In this document: positions 1 to 8,268 of the stretch, piece by piece
Layout of the letters: every line of letters starts with the position of its first letter
Position numbering within the stretch: position 1 is the first letter of the stretch
From: Mycobacterium sp. DL99
GTDB lineage: Bacteria > Actinomycetota > Actinomycetes > Mycobacteriales > Mycobacteriaceae
DNA length: 64,000 nt
Assembly: GCF_004762045.1 (NCBI RefSeq)
Contig: NZ_SJOM01000007.1
Location: 1,058,108 to 1,122,107, forward strand
Direction of reading: 5' to 3'
The notes under the pieces: generated by a model
What the model was told of the DNA's origin: nothing
The model's input: the letters and a program-made list of their open reading frames with translations, nothing else
Databases searched by the model: none
Made by a program: the position numbers and the translations under genes

Positions 1-121
1 GGTCGTTGTAGTCGATATCCATTGACTGCCTCATCGCCTGTCTGGCCAGATCGCAGCCGGTCAGGGAGGCGCAGAGCAAGAGGGCGATCAGCATCGCCCG
101 CGCCAATTTTGACCTCAGCAT
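1..121 (-). CDS. small lipoprotein, truncated by the window edge
   Basis: The first 40 residues of a lipoprotein are visible, starting at ATG 121 and running off the left edge. The start MLRSKLARAMLIALLLCASL is a signal peptide, and the lipobox LTGC puts the lipidated cysteine at residue 23. The stretch RQAMRQSMDIDYND that follows nearly repeats QQAMRQSMDVDYND in the lipoprotein at 870-1310, so the two are paralogues from a local duplication. The gene is last in a same-strand series, 27 bases after the stop of the 149-859 gene. The function is unknown. A role as an immunity protein for the effector at 1330-2559 is only an inference from position and duplication. Confidence 0.75.
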   Translation of the reverse strand, partial: MLRSKLARAMLIALLLCASLTGCDLARQAMRQSMDIDYND

Positions 122-148
122 GGGAGTCCGACTATCGCGTTCGCCACC

Positions 149-859
149 TCAACCCCGTTCCGCCTGTTCGAGACGGTCGAGTATCTCCAGAGCGACCCGC
201 TCGCTGTCTGGTAGGCCGAGGGCGCTCGAGTTGATCAGCGCAGTACCGGTGAGCCGGTACGCGCTGTAGGCCCCGTCGGCGTGTTCACTGTTGAGTAGCA
301 GGGTATTTGGGTCGGGGCTGTCCGCCGTGCGGCGGTAGTACCCGGTACCCGTCTTGATGCAGCCGGGTACCGCCGTTGTGAGCCGGTCAAATGTTTCCTG
401 TGCGGTCGCCGCGTCCGGGTAGACGGCAATTGTCTGGCGGACATCCGCCATGATGGGGAGCGTCGGCGCGTCAATCAGCGTGGCATAGCCGACGGTGCGG
501 AACTGTTTCCAGTCAGTGCCAAAGACTGCGGGCGGGTCGAACACTGGACGACACGTTTCAGGTGTGTTCGGGACCGCAGACGGGGCGGTAGCCGCCAGTT
601 CCAGTACTTCATGAAATCCGGCGACCCCAGAGATACTTCGTACTTCTTCGACGGAGAGCACAGCTGGCGCAACATCACTCGGTGCCGGCGACGGTGATGT
701 CGACGAGACCGTGGTGCAGGCTGCGGCCAGCAGTGTGAGGCCACAGAAGACAACTGCGAAAGTGCGGTTCGCCGCGGTCGCTTTCTCTGACCTGACATGC
801 CACGGGGCGGGCGGCGCAGGGCATGCCACTCCCGAGTCCGGCCGGCTCTGGTGTTTCAT
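149..859 (-). CDS. lipoprotein with PknH-like extracellular sensor domain
   Basis: A 236-residue exported lipoprotein. A hydrophobic stretch at about residues 33-47 ends in the lipobox LAAAC, giving a lipidated Cys48. The mature part resembles the PknH_C-like extracellular sensor domain found in many mycobacterial lipoproteins. It has an ExxxxxGxxxF-like opening, two cysteines (in ETCRPV and PGCIKTG) that could form the family disulfide, and a central VYPDAATAQETFDRL helix. The N-terminal region before the signal is long (about 30 residues) and no better in-frame start was found. It lies 10 bases after the 870-1310 lipoprotein and probably shares its transcript. The ligand is unknown. Confidence 0.7.
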   Translation of the reverse strand: MKHQSRPDSGVACPAPPAPWHVRSEKATAANRTFAVVFCGLTLLAAACTTVSSTSPSPAPSDVAPAVLSVEEVRSISGVAGFHEVLELAATAPSAVPNTPETCRPVFDPPAVFGTDWKQFRTVGYATLIDAPTLPIMADVRQTIAVYPDAATAQETFDRLTTAVPGCIKTGTGYYRRTADSPDPNTLLLNSEHADGAYSAYRLTGTALINSSALGLPDSERVALEILDRLEQAERG

Positions 860-869
860 CGCATGGCAG

Positions 870-1310
870 CTAGCCGGCAGGCACAGTCAGTGTGAGATAT
901 CCGCCACCTTGCGGATCCAGCACCGCATCGGCCGGGAAGCTGACGCGGTAGTTGTCACCCCTCAGGAAGTCTCCGGGAATGCCGACGGCTTTGACCGGCT
1001 GCCCGCCGTCCTCGAAGACGAGCAGACTGGCCTTCGACTCAAAGAAGTCACTTTGGATGACCGGCGCGCCAACGGTTTCCTCGATGAACTCGCGCTCAGT
1101 GTATTCGTGGAACAGGTGGACTTCGTCCCAGTCCCACGAGGTGAATTCGCGGAGTTTTGCCTTCGCGTTGGTCTCGACAAGATGGGCCAGCCCTTTATTC
1201 ATACGCTGATCGTTGTAGTCGACGTCCATCGATTGCCTCATCGCTTGCTGTATCAGTCCGCAACTTGTCAGGAGAATGCACAGAATCAATACGCTGAGTG
1301 CAGTACGCAT
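870..1310 (-). CDS. small lipoprotein, paralogue of the one at the left edge
   Basis: A 146-residue lipoprotein. The start was set at ATG 1310 because it opens directly with MRTALSVLILCILLTSC, a signal peptide with lipobox LTSC and lipidated Cys17. The longer open frame upstream overlaps the effector gene and has no signal. The mature protein is acidic and aromatic (SWDWDEVHLFHEY, GDFLRGDNYRVSF) and I do not recognise its family. It starts 19 bases after the stop of the effector gene at 1330-2559, so the two are probably cotranscribed. Position, secretion and duplication would fit an immunity or accessory role for that effector, but this is inference. Confidence 0.65.
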   Translation of the reverse strand: MRTALSVLILCILLTSCGLIQQAMRQSMDVDYNDQRMNKGLAHLVETNAKAKLREFTSWDWDEVHLFHEYTEREFIEETVGAPVIQSDFFESKASLLVFEDGGQPVKAVGIPGDFLRGDNYRVSFPADAVLDPQGGGYLTLTVPAG

Positions 1311-1329
1311 CGGCGACAACGTTGCCACG

Positions 1330-2559
1330 TCAATACCCTCCCGCGGATGTCCCATAGCCTCCCGGCTCGCCTGGGTCATAAACTCCACCAGGGCCTGCGC
1401 CGGTCGGATTCGGTGCCTGCCCCGGAATGGTTGACTTCGACGTCGTGCCTGCCCCGCCCTCGGGGACGGTATCGCTCCAAGCCAGTCTTTCGCCACCACT
1501 GTTCGGTGCAACCACGACCGTGTCTCCTCTGTTCACTGCTTGTTCGACCAGGTTTGCCAACTGCGCGGGGGTGGCATTCAGGTTGGCCCTGGCGATATCT
1601 CTACCGATTTGGTTGTTGTACAAGTCCATGGCTTCCGCGGTCGAGGGGTTGCTGGGGAGTCGCTCGTGAGCCGTCGCGAAGTCCTGTGTCCATTCTTCGC
1701 CAAATCGTTGTGTCATCAGAGCGTTCCAATATGCATGCCGGAACGCATCGGTGTGATTGTCGGCCGTATCGTTGGGGCCGTTTTGCGGGGGAAAGCGGGC
1801 TTTGGCTTCAGCCTCTGCTGCTTTCTTGGTCTGGTTCAGATCCCAGAGAGCTGCCGGGCTGAGGTTTTCCAACATCCGCGCTTCTGTAGCGGTGACATGC
1901 ATGGGCTTGGTAGCCAAGTTGTACGGCCAACCAGGCTCCCAGTCGAGTGCTCCGTCCGGGTCCTCGTCGACCTGGTACTTGCGCTTGATCTCGTCGAGTG
2001 GATCTACCGGCGGTGGATCACCCTCAGGAAAGCCTCCTAGCTGTGCCGGCTTTCCTTCTTTGTCGCCTTCTGCTGCGATCGCGTCGTATTCCTTGCGGAT
2101 GCCCTCGATGCGTCGACCGATCTCATTCATCTCTCCGGTCGATTGCGTGATGACGTCGCTGATCTGGCCGATGCCCTTGCTGGCGAGGATCGCCCGCATG
2201 ATGTCGCCGGTCTTGCCGGGCGGGATAGACGCGTCCATGCTGCTCACCCAACTCTGGGTTTGCTCAAGATTCTGCCGGCCGGCGCTGACCACCCCGGCTG
2301 CCCGGCTGACTTCGGCCGCCATGCGCTGATCGAGATCCGCGAGCTTGCCGTAGACGGCGGCATGCTGCGCGTTCTTTGCCGCGTAGGCCTGTGAGGCCGT
2401 GCCCTGCCATCGGTCGTCGGGCGCTGCGGACTCGATCGTGGATTGCATCTGGCGAAGCTGTGCGCTGCCGTCGAACGCCTCGCCCGTCGGCGGAACGCCC
2501 TCGCCGAACGTGGTGCGCGCCTGCGACCACGTCGTGTAGAAGGTGTCGAGTGCCCCCAC
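1330..2559 (-). CDS. EspA/EspE-family type VII secretion effector with C-terminal DUF6973-like domain
   Basis: A 409-residue protein without a Sec signal. Residues about 10-110 match the EspA/EspE-type secretion domain: FGEGVPPTGEAFDGS, then the WXG motif W51-Q52-G53 and a helix starting TASQAYAAKN, as in mycobacterial ESX-1 substrates. A linker follows. Residues about 240-350 carry a second domain with HTDAFRHAYW at 269-278, H298 and MDLYNNQIGRDIA near 311-323. I recall this pattern from DUF6973. The tail, about 370-409, is rich in Gly and Pro. The layout of secretion domain plus compact His/Asp-rich C-terminal domain is that of a polymorphic effector. No enzyme activity can be assigned from the sequence. 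Lipoprotein genes follow at once on the same strand. Confidence 0.7.
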   Translation of the reverse strand: MGALDTFYTTWSQARTTFGEGVPPTGEAFDGSAQLRQMQSTIESAAPDDRWQGTASQAYAAKNAQHAAVYGKLADLDQRMAAEVSRAAGVVSAGRQNLEQTQSWVSSMDASIPPGKTGDIMRAILASKGIGQISDVITQSTGEMNEIGRRIEGIRKEYDAIAAEGDKEGKPAQLGGFPEGDPPPVDPLDEIKRKYQVDEDPDGALDWEPGWPYNLATKPMHVTATEARMLENLSPAALWDLNQTKKAAEAEAKARFPPQNGPNDTADNHTDAFRHAYWNALMTQRFGEEWTQDFATAHERLPSNPSTAEAMDLYNNQIGRDIARANLNATPAQLANLVEQAVNRGDTVVVAPNSGGERLAWSDTVPEGGAGTTSKSTIPGQAPNPTGAGPGGVYDPGEPGGYGTSAGGY

Positions 2560-2657
2560 AGCTCACCCCCGGCTGGATCGAGAAATCCAGTCTAATTCCG
2601 GGCAGAGGGCCGCTCGGACGCCAATTTCCCGGCCACCGATTTGCCAGTTTCGCGATC

Positions 2658-2663
2658 TAGAGT
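2658..2663 (+). promoter_or_regulatory. -10 hexamer TAGAGT, leaderless peptidase transcript
   Basis: TAGAGT ends 7 bases before GTG 2671. This is the TANNNT spacing typical of mycobacterial leaderless mRNAs, and it supports GTG 2671 over the upstream TTG at 2641. Confidence 0.5.
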
Positions 2664-2670
2664 CGCGGGG

Positions 2671-3366
2671 GTGGGCATCGCAACCGTCCGCGTATGTGCC
2701 CTCGTGGTGGGCCTGTTCACCGGGTGCACGGTGGCGTGTGCCGGCGGTGCACCGGACGCGGTGCCGGTGCCGGGGACTGTCGCCACCGCGCCGCAGAATC
2801 CGCAGCCGGAGCAACCCGCGCGCGTTCAGCCGGTGGACGCGACCGTGCTGGGTGCCGCCTGGCGGCCGGGATGCCCGGTGCTGCCTACTGAGCTTCGCCG
2901 AATCGCCCTGTCGTACATCGGCTTTGATGGCCGTTCGCATCGCGGTGAGTTGGTGGTAAACCGTGACGTGGTCAGCGAGGTCATCGAGATCTTCGGGGAC
3001 CTGTACTCGGCGCGATTCCCGATCGAGAAGATGCGCACGGTGGACCACTATCCCGGCGCTGCCGATGAGCTGTCGATGGAGGACAACAACACTTCGGCGT
3101 TCAATTGCCGGCCGTTGCCGAGTGGATCGTGGTCATTGCACGCCTACGGTCGTGCGGTCGACATCAACCCGCTGGTCAACCCGTACATCTCGGCTTCCGG
3201 TGACTTGCAGCCGGTCACCGCGCGCGCGTACCTGGACCGCACCCGTACCGATCAGGGGATGATCCGCGACGGTGACGTAGTGGTGCGGGCCTTCGCCGAG
3301 CGCGGCTGGGGGTGGGGTGGGCATTGGCGTGACCCGGTCGACTACCAGCATTTCGAACGGCCCTGA
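2671..3366 (+). CDS. secreted M15-family D-Ala-D-Ala carboxypeptidase-like protein
   Basis: A 231-residue exported protein, probably a zinc peptidase acting on cell-wall peptides. Residues 1-25 form a hydrophobic signal region ending near Cys19/Cys23, so lipidation is possible. A Pro-rich linker follows. The catalytic domain has the M15 signature SLHAYGRAVDINP, supplying H157 and D164, and a C-terminal YQHFE with H227. These three are the expected zinc ligands. A preceding cysteine pair (C68, C146) may form a disulfide. It is transcribed divergently from the type VII effector operon. The start at GTG 2671 was chosen because of the hexamer just upstream. Confidence 0.8.
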   Translation: MGIATVRVCALVVGLFTGCTVACAGGAPDAVPVPGTVATAPQNPQPEQPARVQPVDATVLGAAWRPGCPVLPTELRRIALSYIGFDGRSHRGELVVNRDVVSEVIEIFGDLYSARFPIEKMRTVDHYPGAADELSMEDNNTSAFNCRPLPSGSWSLHAYGRAVDINPLVNPYISASGDLQPVTARAYLDRTRTDQGMIRDGDVVVRAFAERGWGWGGHWRDPVDYQHFERP

Positions 3367-3380
3367 CGCTCCGTGCCGGT

Positions 3381-4010
3381 TCAGACCCCCTTCGAGGGCC
3401 TCTCGGATGCCACGTGTCCGCTCGCCACCGCCGAGCCGACCCAGCGCGTCAGGTAGCTGCGCAGGGCCGCTCCGGTGCGCGGAGGCCGGCCCGGGTCGAT
3501 GACGAACGACTGGATGATCCGCAGTACGTGCTCGGCGAGCTCGTCGAGTTCGGCGTCGGTGTACCCGAGCTCAGCCCAGTCGACATCCATCTTGTGCAGC
3601 ATGGCGCGGGCAAAGTCGACCGCCACATCCGAGGTCACCGACTCGGTGTGGGCGTTCGCGCGTCCGGGAGCCACGAGCAAACCGATGTGCTTGTCCTGGG
3701 GCAGCCACGCCAGCGAGGTCGCGATGGACTCGGTGACCGCCTCCACCGGATCGGTCATGCCCTTGATGTGGGCGGCCAACCGGTCCAGGAAGTCGCCGGC
3801 CGCATGGACCGCGGCCGCCACCAGCAGGGCGTCGGTGCTCGGGAAATAGCGGTACACGGTCTGGCGGGTGACGCCGAGGGTGCGGGCCACATCGGCGATC
3901 GAGAAGTCCGCTCCCCGCTCATCGATCGCCTTCCCGGCCGCGGCCAGGATGCGGGCAATCGCCTCGTCGTCGGTGGCCGGCGCCGAGCCGGACCACCCGT
4001 GCGTTCGCAT
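3381..4010 (-). CDS. TetR family transcriptional regulator
   Basis: A 209-residue repressor of the TetR type. The helix-turn-helix is at residues 37-56 (SIADVARTLGVTRQTVYRYF), followed by an all-helical C-terminal ligand domain. It lies 49 bases downstream of the P450 gene on the same strand, so it is the likely regulator of that gene. It also has its own candidate leaderless promoter: TAGGAT on the minus strand ends 6 bases before ATG 4010. A 7-base inverted repeat upstream of the P450 gene at 5344-5366 is a plausible operator. The effector ligand is unknown, and a steroid-like molecule would fit the CYP125-like neighbour. Confidence 0.85.
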   Translation of the reverse strand: MRTHGWSGSAPATDDEAIARILAAAGKAIDERGADFSIADVARTLGVTRQTVYRYFPSTDALLVAAAVHAAGDFLDRLAAHIKGMTDPVEAVTESIATSLAWLPQDKHIGLLVAPGRANAHTESVTSDVAVDFARAMLHKMDVDWAELGYTDAELDELAEHVLRIIQSFVIDPGRPPRTGAALRSYLTRWVGSAVASGHVASERPSKGV

Positions 4011-4016
4011 GGGCGA

Positions 4017-4022
4017 ATCCTA
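4017..4022 (-). promoter_or_regulatory. -10 hexamer TAGGAT for the TetR gene
   Basis: On the minus strand TAGGAT is followed by 6 bases and then ATG 4010, the leaderless arrangement. It would let the regulator be made independently of the P450 transcript. Confidence 0.45.
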
Positions 4023-4059
4023 GAACAACGAATGAAGCACGCTGCTGGTCAACCAGCGG

Positions 4060-5295
4060 TCAACGGTGGTAGGAGACCGGCAGGTCCTTGACGCCGTTGA
4101 TCCATCCGGACCGCAGGCGTTGTGGCTCACCGAGTTTGGCGATGTCGGGGATCTGATCGGCGATCTCGTTGAACATCAGCTTGATCTCCATCCGTGCCAG
4201 GTTGGCGCCGATGCAGTAGTGCGCGCCGTTGCCGCCGAAAGCCAGGTGCGGGTTGGGATTGCGCAGGATGTCGAAGGTGAAGGGCGACTCGAAGACTTCT
4301 TCGTCGTAGTTGGCCGAGCTGTAGAACAGGCCGACGCGCTGCCCGGCTTTCACCGTCACATCGCCGATCTGGGTGTCGACCAGGGCGGTGCGCTGGAAGC
4401 AGTGCACCGGGGTGGCCCAGCGGATGATCTCGTCGACCGCGGTCTCCGGGCGTTCGCGCTTGAAAAGCTCCCACTGGTCCGGGTTTTCGAGGAATGCGTT
4501 CATGCCGTGCGTCATGGCATTGCGGGTGGTCTCGTTGCCGGCCACGGCCAGCAGGATCACGAAGAACGCGAATTCCACCTCGCCGAGCGAGTCTCCGTCG
4601 ACGTCGGCCTGCACGAGTCGGGTCACGATGTCGTCGGCCGGGCACTGCCGGCGCTGCTCGGCCATGGTGTAGGCGTAGCCCATCAGTTCGGCGTTGGCCA
4701 TCGTCGGATCGGCGTCGAAATCCGGATCGTCGGTGTTCATGATGGCGTTCGTCCAGTGGAAGAGCTTCTCGCGGTCTTCCTCGGGCACGCCGATCAGGTC
4801 CGCGATGGCCAGCAGCGGCAGGCTCATCGCGATGTCATCGACGAAATTGCCGCTGTCCTTCTTGGCCGCCGCCGCCACGATGTCGCGGGCCGCCACCGCC
4901 AGCTTCTCTTCCAGGGCTGCCACCGAACGCGGCGTGAACAGACGCGACACCAGCTTGCGCAGTCGGGTGTGCTCGGGCGCGTCGTGGTTGATCAGCAGCG
5001 CCTTGGTGAGGTCGAGTTGTTCGGAGGTCACCCCTTCGGGCAGGCGCATGACGGCGCCCTTGGCGTTGGTCGACCACACCGCACCGCCGTCGCGGGAGAT
5101 GGTCTTGATGTCCTCGTGGCGGGTGATCACCCAGTAGCCGCCGTCATTGAAGATCGATTCATCCTGCTCGTTCCACCACACCGGCGCGGTCTTGCGCAGT
5201 TCGGCGAACTCGCGCACCGGGATTCCGCGGAGCAGGACATCGGGATCGGTGAAGTCGTAGCCGGCGCCGAACGGGCAAGCACTCATGGTGGTCAA
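4060..5295 (-). CDS. cytochrome P450, CYP125-like (steroid side-chain oxidase family)
   Basis: A 411-residue soluble P450. The I-helix motif AGNETT is at 252-257, ExxR at E289-R292, and the heme loop FGGNGAHYCIG has the proximal Cys361. The N-terminus (GYDFTDPDVLLRG, VREFAELRKTAPVWWNEQ) and RNPNPHLAFGG follow mycobacterial CYP125 closely as I recall it. That family oxidises the terminal side-chain carbon of cholesterol and cholestenone. Here the gene lies outside a cholesterol cluster, beside a TetR gene, so the physiological substrate is uncertain. The start is TTG 5295 with GAGGAGA 9 bases upstream. ATG 5286 is an alternative. Electron partners are not in the window. Confidence 0.85.
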   Translation of the reverse strand: MTTMSACPFGAGYDFTDPDVLLRGIPVREFAELRKTAPVWWNEQDESIFNDGGYWVITRHEDIKTISRDGGAVWSTNAKGAVMRLPEGVTSEQLDLTKALLINHDAPEHTRLRKLVSRLFTPRSVAALEEKLAVAARDIVAAAAKKDSGNFVDDIAMSLPLLAIADLIGVPEEDREKLFHWTNAIMNTDDPDFDADPTMANAELMGYAYTMAEQRRQCPADDIVTRLVQADVDGDSLGEVEFAFFVILLAVAGNETTRNAMTHGMNAFLENPDQWELFKRERPETAVDEIIRWATPVHCFQRTALVDTQIGDVTVKAGQRVGLFYSSANYDEEVFESPFTFDILRNPNPHLAFGGNGAHYCIGANLARMEIKLMFNEIADQIPDIAKLGEPQRLRSGWINGVKDLPVSYHR

Positions 5296-5343
5296 GCCGG
5301 ATCATCTCCTCGTGTGACGGCGAGCACATTTCTGCTGTCGACC

Positions 5344-5366
5344 ATACACTGTGGCGTCAAGTGTAT
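5344..5366. promoter_or_regulatory. inverted repeat, candidate TetR operator
   Basis: ATACACT, 9 bases, AGTGTAT form a perfect 7-base inverted repeat between the divergent P450 gene (start 5295) and purD (start 5396). It is placed where it could block the P450 promoter. The TetR regulator at 3381-4010 is the obvious candidate ligand. Seen in sequence; the binding partner is inferred. Confidence 0.5.
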
Positions 5367-5383
5367 GCCCACAGGTTTCCCGC

Positions 5384-5389
5384 TACGCT
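5384..5389 (+). promoter_or_regulatory. -10 hexamer TACGCT for purD
   Basis: TACGCT ends 6 bases before GTG 5396, the leaderless spacing. It supports the short purD start. Confidence 0.5.
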
Positions 5390-5395
5390 ACGACC

Positions 5396-6664
5396 GTGCG
5401 CGTCCTCGTTATCGGATCCGGTGCCCGTGAACACGCCCTGCTGCTGGCCCTGCGCCGCGACCCGCAGGTCGACGAGTTGGCGGTGGCGCCCGGCAACGCC
5501 GGTACCCAGTCCATCGCCGATCAGTACGACGTCGACATCACCTCCGGCGAGGCCGTGGTGAAACTTGCCGAGCGCCTGGAAAGCGACCTCGTGGTGATCG
5601 GCCCGGAAGTCCCGCTGGTGCTCGGCGTGGCCGACGCCGTGCGGGCCGCCGGCATCGCCTGCTTCGGCGCCAGCAAGGACGCTGCCCGCATTGAGGGCTC
5701 GAAGGCATTCGCGAAGGACGTCATGGCCGCAGCCGGGGTGCGTACCGCGAGCAGTGAGATCGTCGACAACCCGGCCCACCTCGACGCCGCGCTGGACCGC
5801 TTCGGCCCGCCTGCCGGTCAGGCCGCCTGGGTGGTCAAGGACGACGGTCTGGCCGCCGGTAAGGGCGTGGTGGTCAGCGCCGATCGCGACGCCGCCCGGG
5901 CGCATGCCGCCAGCCTGCTCGACTCGGGGCACCCGGTGCTGCTGGAGTCGTTCCTCGACGGCCCCGAGGTGTCACTGTTCTGCGTGGTCGACGGCGCCAC
6001 CGTCGTGCCGTTGCTGCCGGCGCAAGACTTCAAGCGGGTCGGCGACGGAGACACCGGGCCGAACACCGGTGGCATGGGTGCCTACGCCCCGTTGCCCTGG
6101 TTGCCGGATTCGGTGAAGAACCAGATCGTCGACGAGGTCGTCAAACCCGTTGCCGCAGAACTGGTTGCGCGGGGCAGCTCGTTCTCGGGTCTGCTCTACG
6201 CCGGCTTGGCGATCACATCGAACGGCCCGGCTGTGGTCGAGTTCAACTGCCGCTTCGGTGACCCGGAAACGCAATCTGTTCTGGCCCTGCTTGATTCGCC
6301 ACTTGGTCAGCTGCTGAACGCCGCGGCCACCGGCGAACTCGCCGCATTCGGTGACCTGCAGTGGCAAGACGGCTACGCCGTGACGGTCGTGGTGGCCGCG
6401 GAGAATTACCCGGGCCGGCCGCGCGTCGGCGACGTCATTCATGGATCGGAAGCCGACGGGGTGCTGCACGCCGGCACCGCGCGCCGCGAGGACGGCGAGG
6501 TGGTGTCCTCGGGCGGCCGGGCGCTCTCGGTGGTCGGCACCGGAGCGGACCTGCCCGCCGCGCGCGATGCGGCATACGCGCTCGCCAAGTTGATCCGGTT
6601 GCCGGGTAGCCACTTCCGCACCGATATCGGTCTGGCCGCCGCTGAAGGGCGGATCACGCTCTAG
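5396..6664 (+). CDS. purD: phosphoribosylamine-glycine ligase (GAR synthetase)
   Basis: A 422-residue enzyme joining glycine to phosphoribosylamine with ATP, the second step of de novo purine synthesis. It begins [19 protein letters not shown], the family start with the GxGxREHA loop. The ATP-grasp core carries [14 protein letters not shown] and [13 protein letters not shown], and [14 protein letters not shown] supplies metal- and ATP-binding residues. GTG 5396 was chosen over upstream starts because the protein family begins here and a -10 hexamer sits 6 bases before it. Its last 4 bases overlap the stop of the convergent esterase gene. It is divergent from the P450. Confidence 0.96.
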   Translation: MRVLVIGSGAREHALLLALRRDPQVDELAVAPGNAGTQSIADQYDVDITSGEAVVKLAERLESDLVVIGPEVPLVLGVADAVRAAGIACFGASKDAARIEGSKAFAKDVMAAAGVRTASSEIVDNPAHLDAALDRFGPPAGQAAWVVKDDGLAAGKGVVVSADRDAARAHAASLLDSGHPVLLESFLDGPEVSLFCVVDGATVVPLLPAQDFKRVGDGDTGPNTGGMGAYAPLPWLPDSVKNQIVDEVVKPVAAELVARGSSFSGLLYAGLAITSNGPAVVEFNCRFGDPETQSVLALLDSPLGQLLNAAATGELAAFGDLQWQDGYAVTVVVAAENYPGRPRVGDVIHGSEADGVLHAGTARREDGEVVSSGGRALSVVGTGADLPAARDAAYALAKLIRLPGSHFRTDIGLAAAEGRITL

Positions 6665-7494
6665 GCGACGAGTAGCGGTGCCATCCAAGCGATCTCGGCG
6701 GGCAGCTGCGAACTCCAGAAGCTGCCGTCATGCCCGCCGGGGGAGAAGCCGCCGGCCGGGGGATTGGGCAGCTCGGCGATGAACTGCTTGGTGGCCGAAT
6801 GGAACGGATCACTGTTGCCGCAATCGATCCGGATCGGGATCGATCCCAGCGCGGGCTGGGCCCAGACACTGTTGGCGGCGTAATCGGCTGCGCTGTCGAA
6901 GGCGCCGGGTGCAGCGGCTCCCGATGACGTCCAGAGCGCCGGGCTGACTGCGCAGATCGCCGCGGTGCGTGCCGGCCCGAGCCGGGCACCCAGCAGCAGC
7001 GCACCGTAGCCGCCCATGGACCAGCCCAGGAATCCCACCCGCGAGGTGTCCAGGCCCTGATCGGCCAGCATCGGGATCAGCTCGTCGAGGACCATCGCGC
7101 CCGAGTCCTCACCGGATGCTCGTTTGTGCCAATAGCTTCCGCCGCCGTCGACCGCGACCACGGCGAACGGCGGCAGCCCGGCCGCCACCGCCTCGGCCAA
7201 GCCCTGTTCGACTCCGCCGGCCATCACGCCGGCGGCATCCTGCCCTTTGCCGTGCAGGGCGATCACCGGCCGGAGTTTGCCGGTCTGTCCTGGCGGCCGC
7301 GCGATGGCCCAGTTGGTGCTCGTCCCGCCACGCGCCGACGATTCGAACGAGCCGCTGGTGAACGTCGGGGCGGGCGCGGGGCCGGCCGATGAGACAGGGG
7401 CAGAGGCGAGGGCTACAGCACCGGCGGCGCCGGCAGCCGCACCGACGCCGAGGCGCAGGACTGCGCGACGGGTCAAGTTGGGCATGCGGGCCAT
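6661..7494 (-). CDS. secreted alpha/beta-hydrolase esterase (Rv0774c-like)
   Basis: A 277-residue extracellular esterase or mycolyltransferase-like hydrolase. The N-terminus has a twin-arginine signal ([17 protein letters not shown]) ending near residue 37. The catalytic serine is S159 in GWSMGG, the likely catalytic His is H255 in PGGHDGSFW, and D224 or D229 may be the acid. The oxyanion region is ALHGKGQ at 79-85. It matches the position next to purD of M. tuberculosis Rv0774c, reported as an exported esterase. Three in-frame ATGs (7518, 7494, 7485) are possible, and 7494 places the twin arginines at residues 9-10. The substrate is unknown. Confidence 0.8.
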   Translation of the reverse strand: MARMPNLTRRAVLRLGVGAAAGAAGAVALASAPVSSAGPAPAPTFTSGSFESSARGGTSTNWAIARPPGQTGKLRPVIALHGKGQDAAGVMAGGVEQGLAEAVAAGLPPFAVVAVDGGGSYWHKRASGEDSGAMVLDELIPMLADQGLDTSRVGFLGWSMGGYGALLLGARLGPARTAAICAVSPALWTSSGAAAPGAFDSAADYAANSVWAQPALGSIPIRIDCGNSDPFHSATKQFIAELPNPPAGGFSPGGHDGSFWSSQLPAEIAWMAPLLVA

Positions 7495-7619
7495 CTTGCC
7501 ATCGCCCGACAATGGCATCGGCCAGTGGCATTGTTGCGGTGGTAATTACGGCCGGGAAAACCTGAGTAGAGCCTGATGATTGGCCGAAAGCCCGATGTGG
7601 AGGGTGCCCGGCTGGCACG

Positions 7620-8258
7620 ATGCTAAAGGTGACGGCAGCGGTCACTCCTAAAGGGGAGCGTCGGCGGTACGCCCTCGTCAGGGCGGCCGCTGAGTTGCTC
7701 TGTGAGGGCGGTTTCGACGCCGTCCGGCACCGGGCCGTGGCGCGTCGTGCCGGCCTCCCGCTGGCCTCCACGACGTACTACTTCTCCTCACTCGACGACC
7801 TCATCGCGAAGGCTGTCGAGTACATCGGAACCCGGGAAGCCGAACATCTCAGCGCCGGTGTGGCCGCGCTCTCACGGCGGCGTCGCGGTGCCGAATCGAC
7901 CGCCGACGTCCTTGTCGATCTGTTGCTCGGGGAATCCACGGAGCGTCGCGGAATCGAGGAACTGATCTCGCGCTACGAGCGCTACATCGCCTGTGCCCGG
8001 CAGCCCGGGCTGCGCGACATTCAACGCCGCATCTTGCAGCAGCGCACCGACGCCGTGGTCGAGGTGGTGGAACGCTCAGGCCGCTCGGTGCGCGCCGAAC
8101 TGGTCACCGCGCTGGTGTGCGCCGTCGACGGGGCCGTTGTGGCATCGTTGGTCGACGAAGGGGAGGGGCCCAGGGCCAGCGCCCGCGCCACACTGATCGA
8201 CGTCATCGACGTGCTGGCGCCCGTCGACGAACGGGCGGGTACGCGTCTGACCGGCTGA
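7620..8258 (+). CDS. TetR family transcriptional regulator (Rv0775-like)
   Basis: A 212-residue TetR-type regulator. The helix-turn-helix lies at about 36-55 (VRHRAVARRAGLPLASTTYY), and a helical ligand domain fills the rest. It starts at ATG 7620, or GTG 7629 if the shorter form is used. The stop is 10 bases before the start of the APC permease, whose own ribosome binding site follows. The two are therefore likely one transcript, and the regulator may control uptake of the permease substrate. M. tuberculosis has a regulator in the same place. The ligand is unknown. Confidence 0.85.
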   Translation: MLKVTAAVTPKGERRRYALVRAAAELLCEGGFDAVRHRAVARRAGLPLASTTYYFSSLDDLIAKAVEYIGTREAEHLSAGVAALSRRRRGAESTADVLVDLLLGESTERRGIEELISRYERYIACARQPGLRDIQRRILQQRTDAVVEVVERSGRSVRAELVTALVCAVDGAVVASLVDEGEGPRASARATLIDVIDVLAPVDERAGTRLTG

Positions 8259-8268
8259 AGGAGGGGGA

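Noticed and set aside
4066..5430. 454-codon plus-strand frame across the P450 gene
   Set aside because: It is a GC-rich shadow of the P450, which has complete heme and I-helix motifs. The shadow has no recognisable domain and a repetitive His/Gly/Val composition.
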